Positions 46,101 to 58,040 of a stretch of 64,000 nucleotides of DNA are shown piece by piece. Both the position numbers and the translations under genes were made by a program. Positions within the stretch are counted from its first letter, which is position 1. Every line of letters begins with the position of its first letter. Source of the DNA: Eutreptiella sp. 'Long Island Sound 2002' (lineage: Eukaryota; Euglenozoa; Euglenophyceae; Eutreptiales; Eutreptiaceae); assembly GCA_964036045.1 (NCBI GenBank), contig OZ038385.1:23962353-24026352 (forward strand), given 5' to 3'. The notes beneath the pieces were generated by a model. The model was not told the DNA's origin, made no database searches, and saw only the letters and a list, made by a program, of their open reading frames with translations.

Positions 46101-49100
46101 TTCCCCCGGTCTTTTGGCCTGGGGATCTACACAGACATCCCCCATCCCAATGTTCCCTTTCCAGCTGCCGCATATCTGAGCTGCGCCGGCCAAAGTGAGA
46201 TAAGTATCACGAAAGCCGCGTGCTGAAGCTTTGATGGGTCACCATTTCCTCAAGAAGGGCCCGTGTAGCGTCACAAAGAGGGGGGCCGCTGCCCGGCGCG
46301 CACGGGGGTGGGCTAGTGGAATCCAATGTCACGGAGTTATCACCCGAAACCGCAACACTGGAACCCCACGCGGCACGTCTGACCAAACCTCTCGCTGGCA
46401 GTCAAACGTGTGCGATTCCCCCGTCACCAGGCGCACCAGGCGCGCACCGAGCAGGTCGTCCCTCGAAGGAAGTTTGCTGGCGAAACCCCCCTGCCGATGC
46501 CCAGCAGCGGCGGTGATTTGCAGATTCCACGGTGTGCCTTGCAGTTGGTCTAGAATTTGCCGCGGCATCTGTCAACTTGTTCTGCACTGCCACTATCACC
46601 ATGGGTCGTTTCGAGATGGCAGCGGCCCAATGGCATCGTTGGGCCGAGGCAATGCCATGCGCTGCAGGCGCTCCCTGCGCTCGGCACCAACGTTGTGCCC
46701 ACTCTCAGCCAAAATTGACACGAAGTAAAATGAATTTTGTGGCAACCGAAATCCATTTGGAATCACCGAGAAATCATGTATGAGAAGATGAAGGCACGCG
46801 TGAGCTCCTGAGGGCTGCCTGAGGCCCTCTGAGTGCCTGGGTGAGTGACAACACGCATTTTTCAACGGCGTGCAATCGCCGTTGTTCACGTGAATGCGGT
46901 TGCATCTGCCTTCCATGCCACCATGAAGTCATATATGACTCCTGGACTGAACGTTAAGAAGCGATATATGAATGGAGTTCTGTGGGGCATTTCCCTTGAT
47001 TGCCTTCAGTGGGGCGATAACTCGGGCTGCGCAGGCCTACAGAAGGCAGTTCGTTACCAAAAATCCAACGCAGCTGCATCTGCACTTCCGTAGGAGCTCA
47101 GCGACAGCGATATATAACTTTTTGATCTTGAAAAGTGACATGTGTACGGGTGGGAGGGCAAGGCAATTGTAACCCTTGTTGGATAGCTGCAACCCCCGGG
47201 TAGGATCATGACGATCTGCCCGATTTGCCGATTTGGTATGTCTCCATCGACCCTGAAAAATTCACATGAGCGGCATCCTGGAAGACTCAGAAAGCCGGAA
47301 ACGGGCCGCTGGCCATGGTTCGAACGCGTGGTCCTCTTCGCACAGGAACGCGTGCAATGATCACGAGGCATCCCACCAACGTTTAGCGCAGCACCAGTGC
47401 CGCAGAGCACAGGCCTCTGGAGGACGACCGCTTCACGCCGTCAACAGCAGCCGTGCATGTCGAAGAGAGGCCAGCAAAGGCAACAGCGCCGTCGAGGTGG
47501 TCTCTTGTCGGTGGTGACGAGTCCAGCGCCCTGACACAAGGAGACAACGTGAGAAACAGAAGGGACATCGAGTCAAGGCCATTGTGCCAACATGACACCC
47601 ACATCGCCCCTATGGCCCAGCATGCACTGGGCTGTGTTAAGGCTGCCGCAACACACTTTGGCATCACAGCCTCAGAGCCGACTAGTCAATTGCGGTACAC
47701 CTGAGCGTGCAAACATCACAGCACCGCCACTGGCACTGTGATGATTCCCAAGTGTGGACTTGCCCAACCAGGCTTGTCCTCCACTCTTGGCTGACTGTCA
47801 CTCTCACCGCTTGTCCTGCGTCCACCGGAATGGAACGCATTTGGGCAGACTGTGCGTTGTCAAGGAAGTTGCTCCTTTGCACAATGGCAAACACCGGTGA
47901 AATATTTGTGATCCAAAAGTACCCTGAACAGTTCAAAACCATCAAAATGGGACGGGAGAATTTGGGAATCCCAGGTGACTGCGGGGGGGTGGGGTCAGGG
48001 GGGGGGGGGGGTAGAAAAAAATTCCTAATACCGGGCTACAGCGTTATTTTCGCGGGGAAGGCCCGGGACCCCCACCCCCTGCGAAATTTTTTTCCTTACA
48101 CATTTACCCAAAATTTCCTTTAAAGGAAGCCGTTTCAAGGTGGATGTGTGGTTCATCATTGAAAATTTGTGATTCCAAGGTTGACGAGTAATTTCCCAAC
48201 TTTCTAGGCCGCAAAGGGGTGTCCTTGCCTACTTTTCTGCTACGCCACCTCCACAAAACTTCAGTGACATTCTGTGGAGGCTGCCCCCGCTACCATGGCC
48301 AGGCGTGGCCAATCACAGCCCCTGATCCTAGGGCCGACTCACGGAGCGCCGGGTTCCCAACCCCCCAGCCCGCCGCCAATCCCCCCGCCCTGCGCCCTTC
48401 CCTCTGATCCACCACCTGTCCACCATTTGTCCCACCCATTCTTGTTGTCTTCCCCCTTTCCTTGGCGGCAGGCCACCCACTTGAAGTACGGTTCGCCCAT
48501 GCCAGGTTCAAGGGGGAAGAAAGCAAAGGCGATGACATGTGATGAGGTCTAAGGCAACGGGAACAATAGCACAAAAGGGGGTAGGGGATGTAAAATTGTG
48601 ACATGCTCATACATTCACCTACAATAACCCTCCCCTTACAAATAACCTCTCCTCTACACCACAAGACAATGCACAATATCCACAAATACACGAAAACAAG
48701 TTCAAATCATTCATTGTGAGCAATGTGACAAACTGTAATGCGGCCGCATTCACTAATTTGCCGCACGAAAATTGTCCTCCTACACCTTGCAAAAAAAAAT
48801 TCCATATGTTATGAAAATAATGCAACAGTTTTTTTTCGCATGCAAGGCCCGGGACCCCAACCCCCCGCGAAAATTTTTTCCAGGCGCAAATTTTTTTCCA
48901 CCCCCCCCCCCGTGGGTGGGGTTCAAGGCACAGCACAACGCAGCGAGAAGACACATGAACGCAGTCGGCACTGAATAGACAAACAAATTGGCAGTTTGGC
49001 GCGGTTGGTACCGGTCAAATACTGGCGGTTGGGGGTTGTGCCTGCGTCCCCTGTCGCAGGCTACAGGGGCAGATAGCTGTAAGTGCTCCGGTAGCGAAGG
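43134..49100. other. About 6 kb without a supported gene
   Basis: Short frames with mobile-element-like composition occur (for example minus 43706-43506, and plus 47707-47960, which reads RIWADCALSRKLLLCTMANT), but none has a recognised domain, start and splice pattern. Sequence at 48040-48110 (GGCCCGGGACCC, TGCGAAATTTTTTTCC) recurs at 48840-48900 as GGCCCGGGACCC, CGCGAAAATTTTTTCC. Poly-G runs lie at 47999-48012 and poly-C at 48900-48911. Confidence 0.4.
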
Positions 49101-49111
49101 GTAATTGGCAG

Positions 49112-49360
49112 GCAAAAATGTTCGAACCCGTGACCAACTTTCAAAGCGTTCCTCAGTCTCCGATGGGTAACCCCTGAGCTACCAGCTTATGAGCCACCAT
49201 CCAGTGGTGGGGTTGGGCAGAGCCCCTGCCCGCCGCGTTCGAGCGCGACCCATCTCAGGACCTCCTCCGCATATCACTCAGTGGGGTGGGCCTGAAATCG
49301 AACTTGTGCCTCGGGTACTTAGAGTTCCTGACTCTGACCACTGAGGGACGGGACTACCCC
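49112..49360 (-). ncRNA. Two tandem degenerate tRNA-like units
   Basis: On the minus strand the unit at about 49360-49275 has a box A-like TCCCTCAGTGGTCAGAG and a box B-like GTTCGATTTC. The unit at about 49187-49112 has TGGTAGCTCAGGGG and GGGTTCGAACA. Neither forms a good acceptor or T stem, so they are pseudo-tRNAs or tRNA-derived SINE heads rather than working tRNA genes. Confidence 0.4.
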
Positions 49361-49500
49361 GGCAGTGTGCGGTTCAGCGGTGGCGGTTGGCGGTCAATCG
49401 CCGGCCTAGAGGGCGGTTCTTAAGGGGCGGTCCTCAACAGGAAAAAAATGTCCTCGTTGTTAAAGGACCTACGTGCTCTGGGGCTGGGCTGTCAATGCAC

Positions 49501-52500
49501 TCACGAGCATACCGTTGGAAATGCTACTGAAGATGGGGTTGTGGTTGCAGAGGTATTCTGAGAGGAGGACAAGGTTGAAAGTGAGGGCTCAGACGGCACT
49601 GGGGCTTCAGATGAGAATGGGACGGGGCATGAGGATGCGAAAACGCGTCCTGCAAACGATGTGGATGCAGACGTAGATGGCGATGGACTCGGGGACGAGG
49701 AGCGGGACGCGGGTTTGGCTGAGACTGCAGCGGGCGGGAGGGATGGGCATGGGAATGAAGGGGCTGACGCTGGGGGCACAGATGAAGATGGCAGTGGAGG
49801 TGGTGCTGGTGCCGTGCCTGAAGAGGGTGGCCGGTTGTACGTCAGGTCCAGCTTCAGAGTGTGCAGCCCAGGGTCATCTTTCAATGTGGACAGAGCCTGC
49901 ACACCGTCAGATCCCACTTGATTCCCCATGAGATTGAGAGACAGGGCACACAGCACGGGCGCCTCTTTGAGCCCCGCAAGCGCCCGCGCACCTGCGTCCC
50001 CCACTTGATTGCAGCCCATCAACCCAAGGGCCAGGGTACGCAGTGCAGGAGCCTCCTTCAGGGCAGCAAGCGCCTCTGCACCAGCGTTGCCCAGGTGGTT
50101 GCTCATGAGATCAAGGGTCAGAGTGTGCAGCGCCGGGGCGTGCCTCAGTGCCGCGAGGCCCCGCGCCCCAGCAACACCCAATCTGTTGAACTCGAGATTG
50201 AGGGTCAGGGTCTGCAGCATCGGGGCCTCGTTGAGCGCCGCAAGGCCCTGACGAGAGATAAAGAAAGCCGCAGCGGGTCACGAGAGAAGAGAGTGGGCGG
50301 CACGACGGGAGGCCTCCGCACAGCCACTCTACGCCATGCGAGAGCACAGGCCGACCTTTTTGGTGGTGTAGGCCCTACCAGGGCTTCTTTTGAGCAGGGG
50401 GGGGGAGGGCGGGAGGGGGTTTTGGACCCAGAACTTGGTGTACCAAAAATGGCCTGACCAGATGGTCACTTTGGTCTGGGGAGGGGGGGAGGAGGTTTTG
50501 GGGGAGGCCCCCCCCCCCAGGCAGACCAACGGTCTGATGCGGACGTGCATGACCCTGTCGACGACACCGTGCCCTCCAAATGGCGCGTACACGTGCACAA
50601 AGGGGGAGGGGCTTTCATCCCTCGGTGGGCAGGAGGGTGGGAGGGTACGTTTGTCCGGCGCATGCCCGGTGCGCCCGGCGTGCCCAGCATCCAAATGAAT
50701 GTTGCGGCCATCTATCACAATGCTTTACCCCCAAACATCACCCCCTCCTCTAGCCCAGGAACCCTAAGCCCTTGGTTTTTAATTATTCTAAAGAAGCCCT
50801 GGGCCCTACCCAGTTGCAGGCTCATGCCGAGGGACGCTGTCGAGCAACGGGGCTCGCGTCGCTCTGCACCTGGTTCGGAGGTGCAACACAGCCCCGTCTG
50901 TGCACAGCGCATGGCGTGGCCCCATGGAGCATGGAGACAAGCATGGCACTGTGGCTGCCTTTGGCAACACACGCTGATGTGCTTGACATCGACTCACTGA
51001 TGCCCCTTTTGCATTGTAATGCACTCCTGTCTTGAGGGGGTAGGGGGTGCTCAGTAAGTGTGCGGGGGGGAGGGGGTCTACGAACCCATTCATCCTCTGC
51101 ACAAACCGCAAGGTTCAACCGGAGCACAGCCCCGGGGGCGGGCGTGCTCGATTCATGCTGGGTCGGGTGGGGTTTGTGCCCACCAATCTTGACAGCACCC
51201 GAAGCAGCTTACTCGAGGGTACTATGGCGGTGTTGTCGCAAGGTGCATTCAACACCCCCTATGGCTGACCCATTGGGTGTCTTCGGTCCGTCACGCTAAG
51301 CTCGGGGCTTCAAAGCCACCGCGCGCCACTGCGTCTGGGCGATCCAGACGCAGTGAAGTCCGACACTGGTACGTACGATTAATGACGAGGGGGAGCTTCA
51401 CGTGTACGGACCAAGGAGCCCCCCGGGAGCGCGGCATACTGAATGTGGAGTAAGTCACGGAGTGGGGGGACGGGGTTTTGGGAGCCGGGGGGATGGCCCA
51501 CGGACATCCACCGACCCCCTACCCCTCTGCAGTTAGCAGCCCCGTCGGCCGTCCACCTGCCGCCCTGCACAGCGAACAAGAGGGAAAGGCAGAACACACA
51601 CAGTAGAGAGGGCAGAGGAGATGAGGCTGGAGAGGCAGAGGCAGCAGCGACCTGCGCCCCAAGACATGTCACTTGGTTGACCGCCAGATTGAGCGTCAGA
51701 GTCTGTAGCGCAGGGGCATCCTTTAGCTCAGCAAGCGCCTGCACACCCACGTCTCCCAAGCGATTGCGCGCGAGGTCGAGGGTGAGTGTACGGAGTGCAG
51801 GAGCCTGCCTCAATGCCACAAGACCTTGTGCGCCAGGGGCCCCAACGTTGTTTAACTCGAGATCGAGGACCAGGGTCTGCAGCGAGGCGGCATCCTTCAG
51901 CGCAGCAAGCGCCTGTGCCCCGGAGTCCCCCACTTCATTGCCCATGAGGTCGAGGGTCAGGATGCGCAGCGCCGGGGCACACTTCAGTGCCGCCAGTGCC
52001 GCTGCACCAGCGTCTCCGACGAGGTTGCCCCTGAGATCGATGGGTTTTGTGTGGTGACCCGTGTGCAGGACTGTTCAGGCTCGAGTGTGCAAATTGCTTC
52101 TAAGTCCATGCGCGTAGTTATGAATACGGCTGAGTGGAGGGGGATGCGGGTGAGGAGAGTGTTGGAGATCTCCAGTCTGTTTGCAAACGCTTGCGTCCTC
52201 GCTGAATCAAGGCTGATTGGAATCCCAAAACGAAAGCATGGAAAGAGAGGTGCAGCAAATGATATGACATGGACACAGACCGCAGGCTGAGGCGGTTGGT
52301 CAGAGGGAGAGGGAGAGGCAGCGTTTGAGAGAGGGAGTGGGTGATACCGACAGGGAGTTAAAGGGGGATAACGAGGGAGAGCAAGGCACAGAGAGACGCA
52401 GGATCAGAAGGGGTGCCCAAAGGCACAGAGAAGGTCATTCTGAGTGGGAGCATAAGTGACGATAGAGGCAAAGGGGGTGATGGAGACGGCGGTACGCTGG

Positions 52501-54453
52501 CGGCTGTAATTCTAAATCATTTCGGTCGTGGCAAAGGATGAGAACCGCCAGCCTCCCAATGGAATCAAGCAGTTTGGAGGTTTCAGCTGCCAAGTCCTGA
52601 GAACATGCACAGCTACAAATGCTGAAAGCTTGTTGCACCGATCCATATTCAGCACTTCACTGTGCAAACTTGTTTCGCCGTACGCTCTTGCATTCCCGTT
52701 TCCTCTTCTGTTCAGCACATTTTCGACATCACTGTTCTCAACAAACAGAGAGGAGAGGAAGTTTGACGGTCCACAAATGTCCGCCAAGTTTCCAAAATGT
52801 TCAAAATATTGTACTGTAATATTGTAATATTAATTGGCATAATATGTGGAGCGGAGTATCTACCCGGGTGTAGGGTCACCGGGTGGAATTTGGGAGGGGT
52901 GTAGTACCAAAAACAAGCATTTTCCCTCAAAAACAGTCATTTATGGCAGTATATGCACCCCTACAGTATGAAATGTGACTACTTTGTGTATTGTCCTTCA
53001 CTATAATGGTGGGAAATGCAGTGGTGTGTATGCATTGGACTCTTGTGGTTCTACGGGGCCCAAGATGTGGCCATTTCTGGTACTTTTGCTAGGATCCTGT
53101 CGGCAGTGATGTCACACCTCATTTTTCGCCCTTCCTGCCCCTTGATGGGCCCCAATACCCGACCGCAACCATCCAAATAGCTCTTAAAACATAATTTTTT
53201 TGAGTTCCCCACCCTTCAAATGGAGGGGGGGTCCATACACGTCTCCCAAATCCCACCCGGTGACCCCACACCCCGGTACATACTCTGCTCCACATATGCC
53301 TATCCATCATAACATAACATAACATAACATAACATATCATGTCAATTGTCATAAATTATGATCACTAAAACTATTTACTGTTAAGCATCAATTATTATAA
53401 TGATTCATAAAGACACTTGGCGCCTCTTCCAAGCGCAGGCGGCAAAGCAGCACTTTGGCTTACTAAGAGGGTTGAGTGGGGCGCAACTGTCATTGGTGGG
53501 GCTTGCCCTGCATGTCCCAGGCTGGAGACATTTGGGCAGGGTGCAGGGTGCGCGTTTCCGAGGTAGTTCCGTACTTCCACGACGCCAACACAACCGACAA
53601 TACTACATGTATGGCAAGTACTTCAGGTGTTGTGGGATATATACCGGAGATTGAGGGTGAGGGTCCGCAGCACAGCGGCGGTCCGCAGCGCGGCAAGCGC
53701 CCGCGCACCATAGCCTCCCACCCGGTCGCTGCCGTGTTGGACGTTCATGAGGTCAAGGGTCAAGGTCTGCAGCGCCGGCGTTTCCCTCAGCCGAGCCAGC
53801 GCCTCTGCTCCGGAGTCCCCCACACAACCGCCTTTGAAACCGAGGGCCAGGGTTCGCAGCGCCGGCGCGTCCTTCAGCTCCGCAAGAGCCTGTGCGCCTT
53901 CGGCTCCCACTTTGTTGCCCTCGAGATCAACGCTCAAAGTCCGTAGCGCAGGTGCGGCCTTCAGCGCCCCAAGCGCCCGCGCACCGTCCAGGCCCACCCC
54001 ATTCTGCCCCAGATTCAGGGACAGGCTCTGCAGAGCGGGAGCCTCTTTCAGCGCCGCCAGCGCCTGCGCCGCAGTGACCCCCAACTCGTTGGACTCGAGA
54101 TTGAGGGTGACGCTCTGCAGCGCGGGGCAGTCCTTGAGCGCGGCAATCGCCCGGAGGCCATAGGCCCCACACGTGGACGGCCCGAAAGTGACGGTCAAAG
54201 TACGCAACGCTCCCGCAGCCTTCAGGACCTGCGCGGCAAGAGGTACGCCAGCGCGCTCCGGTACGGTCAACCGGAGCAGGCGCAGGTCCCCCGCGAAAGC
54301 GAGCGCGTCTGCAGCCCGGCCCGGCCCCCATGTCATCTTCACGTACCTTCTGCCGAGGGACCGGCGCAGTTCTGGGCTGACCTGACTTAAGAGGTCGCTT
54401 TGTAGGAGATCAGCAACGCGTTCCAAGAGTTCCACAGGTAATGGAACTGGCAT
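49501..54453 (-). CDS. Leucine-rich-repeat protein with F-box-like N terminus, three exons, complete
   Basis: Exons are 54453-53645, 52030-51652 and 50247-49501, giving 644 residues. Exon 1 ends in CG and exon 2 starts with G, so a codon is split (phase 2) and LTLNLR joins GNLVGDAG. Exon 2 ends CAG and exon 3 starts GGC (phase 0), so LGAQ joins GLAALNEAP. Both joins restore a perfect repeat, which strongly supports them. The N terminus MPVPLPVELLERVADLLQ resembles an F-box, which would link the protein to an SCF ubiquitin ligase. About 15 ribonuclease-inhibitor-type repeats of 29 residues follow, each like ALRTLTLDLARNRLG plus a GAQALAELKDAP helix. The last 100 residues are Ser/Pro-rich and low complexity. 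The start is the first ATG in frame. A role in binding another protein is inferred; the ligand is unknown. Confidence 0.85.
52266..52807. repeat. Left arm of a 541 bp inverted duplication
   Basis: The reverse complement of 57500-58040 matches this block almost base for base; I counted only a handful of differences, mostly near the ends. The arm contains a 90-residue frame (SLFVENSDVENVLNRRGNGN), identical in the other arm apart from two residues, with no known domain. It lies in intron 1 of the LRR gene. Confidence 0.93.
52836..53300. mobile_element. MITE-like element with about 65 bp terminal inverted repeats
   Basis: The left end (TATGTGGAGCGGAGTAT, GGGTCACCGGGTGGAATTTG) is repeated inverted at the right end (ATACTCTGCTCCACATA, CAAATCCCACCCGGTGACCC). 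The interior of about 330 bases has no ORF. It is inside intron 1 of the LRR gene, right next to the inverted-duplication arm. The flanks do not show an obvious target-site duplication. Confidence 0.75.
53308..53340. repeat. CATAA pentanucleotide tandem repeat
   Basis: Five to six units of CATAA directly after the MITE-like element. Confidence 0.9.
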
Positions 54454-57390
54454 GGCACACCGCACGCGACGTATGTCATGGCAACGCACTGCAAATGAGC
54501 GGATGGGCCTTGGAGACTGGTTGGGGGGGGGGGGGGGCAGTGGGTAGAGTGAGACCACCGAAGCGACCTCCCTGTCCCATCAGACTATCAGTACCCTTTG
54601 GGTCCTCGGGGTCACGTGCAAACAAAAACTGGTTGAGTACCGTGAAGTAGAACCGCTGCCGATTGCCATGTCTTTTGCGTGCCCCGCGGTCGTCGATCGA
54701 TTGGTGTCTCTCTCAAAGAGGAGGGGGGATCACGGGTTTGTGGGTGAAGGTGGAATGTTAACGTCATTGCTCACAAATGCAGCTACTGCCCCCGTGCCGT
54801 GCTGGTGCTGGGCTTTACGCACAGCCACTGCCATGACCGTGACGTTCCGAGGGTGTCTCTGTGTGGGAAAATGTGCTACAAGGGCGGGTTGGGGATACAC
54901 ATGTTGCAGGCAGACTTCGCCTGCGGCATGTCACACCGTATAGATTGCTGGGCCACATTCCAAGGCCTGGGAGAGCATGCGGCCATTCCTGTGGGCTCCC
55001 CCCTGGGACTGGACCCCAACCATCTCGGTCAGGGCTGCAGTGCTATGACAGCTGCTCCACATAAAACCCAAACACATGGAAGTGTGTTGTCATGGACATG
55101 AGCTGCCCATTGCTTGACTCGAAGGAGAACAGCTTTGCTTTTGTGCAGGGCTTTCATTGTTTCCTAAAAAAGATGGTTTTTGTTCCATTCCGTTGCGTTG
55201 CCACGCCAAATTGGTACTACCCTTCAAAAATGTCCGAAGGCTCCAAAAGAAAACTTCCGGTGCAAAACAGGACCAAAAAATAAAGGAAACCGGGTTCTTC
55301 TTGGTGCCATCGGAGACTTTCGGAAAAAGGTGGCACAGCGAGCGGGGGGGGGGGGGGGTGGCACAAAGCCTCGGTAGGGATGAGCGGGGGGGAGGGGGGC
55401 TTGCCAGGCCTCACAGTGGGAGAAGCAGCATTGGTGTCGAATGGTCGCAGCAAAAAAAAATTTATCATGCCTATTGTTATCGTAATTTCATTACTTTCAA
55501 ATCTGGTCCGCCTCCACCCCCCCGAAGGGACAGTTGTCCCTCCCGAACCCTAGACATTGTGCCTCATGGTGGCATTCTTTGTCGATGTGCTCATCTGCGC
55601 GCAATGTCTATCAACAAAAGGCGAAGTGATGTCCATGGGGACGCTGTCTTCTGATCGAAAATCTGCACCTGTGTCTGTGCCCTTCGGGCCTTTGTTTTGT
55701 TGATGCCAACCGACAAGCAAAGTACTGGGATTTCACAGGTGCACAGAGGTGAGAAAACAACACTAGCTGCAAACTCAAGACAAGATCTGGTTCTTTAAGC
55801 TTTCAGAAGTCTGACGCAGGACGTGGTCGGAGGCTTTTGGAGAATGTGGTCGAATTCAGCCCACCCCCACGTGTGTGTCAATAAGCTGTTGGTTTTCTGG
55901 ACCAATGACAGTCCACATCAGGACCACTGATTTTTCTGCTATTTGCCATTCCCATAAAATGCATGCTTGCTCATCTGTGCTTCATGTTGTTCCTGTATGA
56001 CACATGCTCACTCGTCTCTGCTTTCTGCTGTTCCCGTAAGACTGACGCTCACTCATCTTGTGCCACTCAAAAAAATGAGTGTTTCTACCACGCTGCACGC
56101 TTTGGGGATGAACACCTTTTCCAGTTGATTTTGCACCTTCTGTTTTCTTCTGCAGGCCTAAACATTCCTCATTCAAAAGCACACAAAAGAATCTTGGAAT
56201 AGGGTATCATGGTTAAAAAAAATTACAAAATTCTGTTTTGCCACTCAATTATCCTGCAAAGCCCTCATACAATTCAACAATTCAGTGCTGCAAATATATG
56301 GGGGTCAATAGAACAGGCATGCGCAGTCAGCGCGATTCGAAACAGCTCATGAAGATCACAGTTGACCACATAACTACTTGACTTCGGTATGAGCGTTGCT
56401 GGTGGCACTGTTCAATTTGTGCTGTGTGTTCTGCCCACCCAACCCGAAGAGAAGGCAGGCCATAGCCCAAAGCTCAAACCGTTCCAGCTTCTAAAGACTG
56501 TTTAGAATCCTGGAAGAGCATCAGTGTAGCTCAACACTATTTTTCCCAATCCAACAGTAGCCCTTGAATCTAGACACCGTGTGATCACTTTGAATAACAG
56601 GGACCACAAAACAGACTTCTAAATGCACTCCATGTAAAACATCTTTACAACGTGTGTGCCCACTATCAACGACTGCATGAGCAAAATTAGTAGAGCGGTA
56701 GTCTTTCGCGTGCAAGAGGCCCTCCAACTAGTTTCCCCGCAATGCGGGCTATGGTAAAAGCTTGGTTTTTGCAGTGCAGTCGGCTTGTTGTGCAGCCCCC
56801 TGGTCGTCTATTTGAAGTGGTGGACCCCTCTTCCATTTCAAAATCATCCTCTGATGATGGTGACCAGGATAGTGTTGCTATTAGGAAACAGCGGCGAGAT
56901 GCAGAGCTGTCATGGATTGGCTGCCATGAGCAGCTGTTGCACCACAAGTGGCGGTGAATGCCATGGGCAAGTTCATGATGTGGTGCCCAACAATTCTAAG
57001 CTTTCATGGGTTTCAATGCATCCATTGCGCTCCAAACCTCCAAAGAAAAGCATTCCACCACCACAACGAAGAGCAAAGGGCTACAACACCTCAACAACCC
57101 CTTTCCACATTGCACAGGGATGGTGATAGCACACTGGGGCGTCCAAGGTGAGCTTGATGGAAGAAACAAGAACAAAAAACACCAAATGCAACTACATTGG
57201 GCTTCAACCTCACACGGGACTTGGGAGACTCGCCTTTTGAAGCAGAGGCTGGGAAGGGTAAGGTACGGTAAAATACTTGGGCGTGCTCCAAGCTCCAGCG
57301 TAAAGGTACCCTCCTTATCCCTCGCAGCATCCCTTCCGGATCATGGGGTCACAGACACCCCAGCGCCTAGGATACTGCGTTCCTGCTTAT
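54454..57390. other. Upstream of the LRR gene; no gene supported
   Basis: Poly-G runs at 54523-54537 and 55346-55359. Short plus-strand frames at 54668-54943 and 56742-56957 have no recognised domain. AT-rich sequence at 55950-56720 holds nothing identifiable. A core promoter for the LRR gene could not be picked out. Confidence 0.4.
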
Positions 57391-57392
57391 GG

Positions 57393-57465
57393 CTCTAGCG
57401 GGATTCGAATCAAGCACCTCTACTTCAGGCGCCACATGCATGACAGCTAAACTACGCGACCTTGT
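57393..57465 (-). ncRNA. Degenerate tRNA-like sequence
   Basis: On the minus strand TAGTTTAGCTG fits box A (TRGYNNANNNG) and GATTCGAATCC fits box B. A GCGCCT / AGGTGC stem with a 7-base loop lies between them. Acceptor and T stems pair poorly, so I read it as a tRNA pseudogene or SINE head. It lies about 35 bases from the right arm of the inverted duplication. Confidence 0.4.
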
Positions 57466-57499
57466 TCAAAGGGTGGGAAAGGATTTGCTGTCAGCCAGC

Positions 57500-58040
57500 T
57501 TTTGAAACTTGTGGAAACTTGGCAGAAATTTGTGGACCGTCAAACTTCCTCTCCTCTCTGTTTGTTGAGAACAGTGATGTCGAAAATGTGCTGAACAGAA
57601 GAGGAAACGGGAATGCAAGAGCGTACGGCGAAACAAGTTTGCACAGTGAAATGCTGGATATGGATCGGTGCAACAAGCTTTCAGCATTTGTAGCTGTGCA
57701 TGTTCTCAGGACTTGGCAGCTGAAACCTCCAAACTGCTTGATTCCATTGGGAGGCTGGCGGTTCTCATCCTTTGCCACGACCGAAATGATTTAGAATTAC
57801 AGCCGCCAGCGTACCGCCGTCTCCATCACCCTCTTTGCCTCTATCGTCACTTATGCTCCCACTCAGAATGACCTTCTCTGTGCCTCTGGGCACCCCTTCT
57901 GATCCTGCATCTCTCTGTGCCTTGCTCTCCCTCGTTATCCCCCTTTAACTCCCTGTCGGTATCACCCACTCCCTCCCTCAAACGCTGCCTCTCCCTCTCC
58001 CTCTGACCAACCGCCTCAGCCTGCAGTCTGTGTCCATGTC
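57500..58040. repeat. Right arm of the 541 bp inverted duplication
   Basis: Inverted copy of 52266-52807 (see that entry). Its right end runs straight into the ATGTCT array. Confidence 0.93.

Noticed and set aside
49112-49360. Functional tRNA genes
   Set aside because: Box A and B words are present but acceptor and T stems do not pair.
49661-54163. Plus-strand Ser/Ala/Arg-rich ORFs opposite the LRR exons
   Set aside because: Antisense shadows of the leucine-rich repeats; the minus-strand frames splice into perfect 29-residue repeats.
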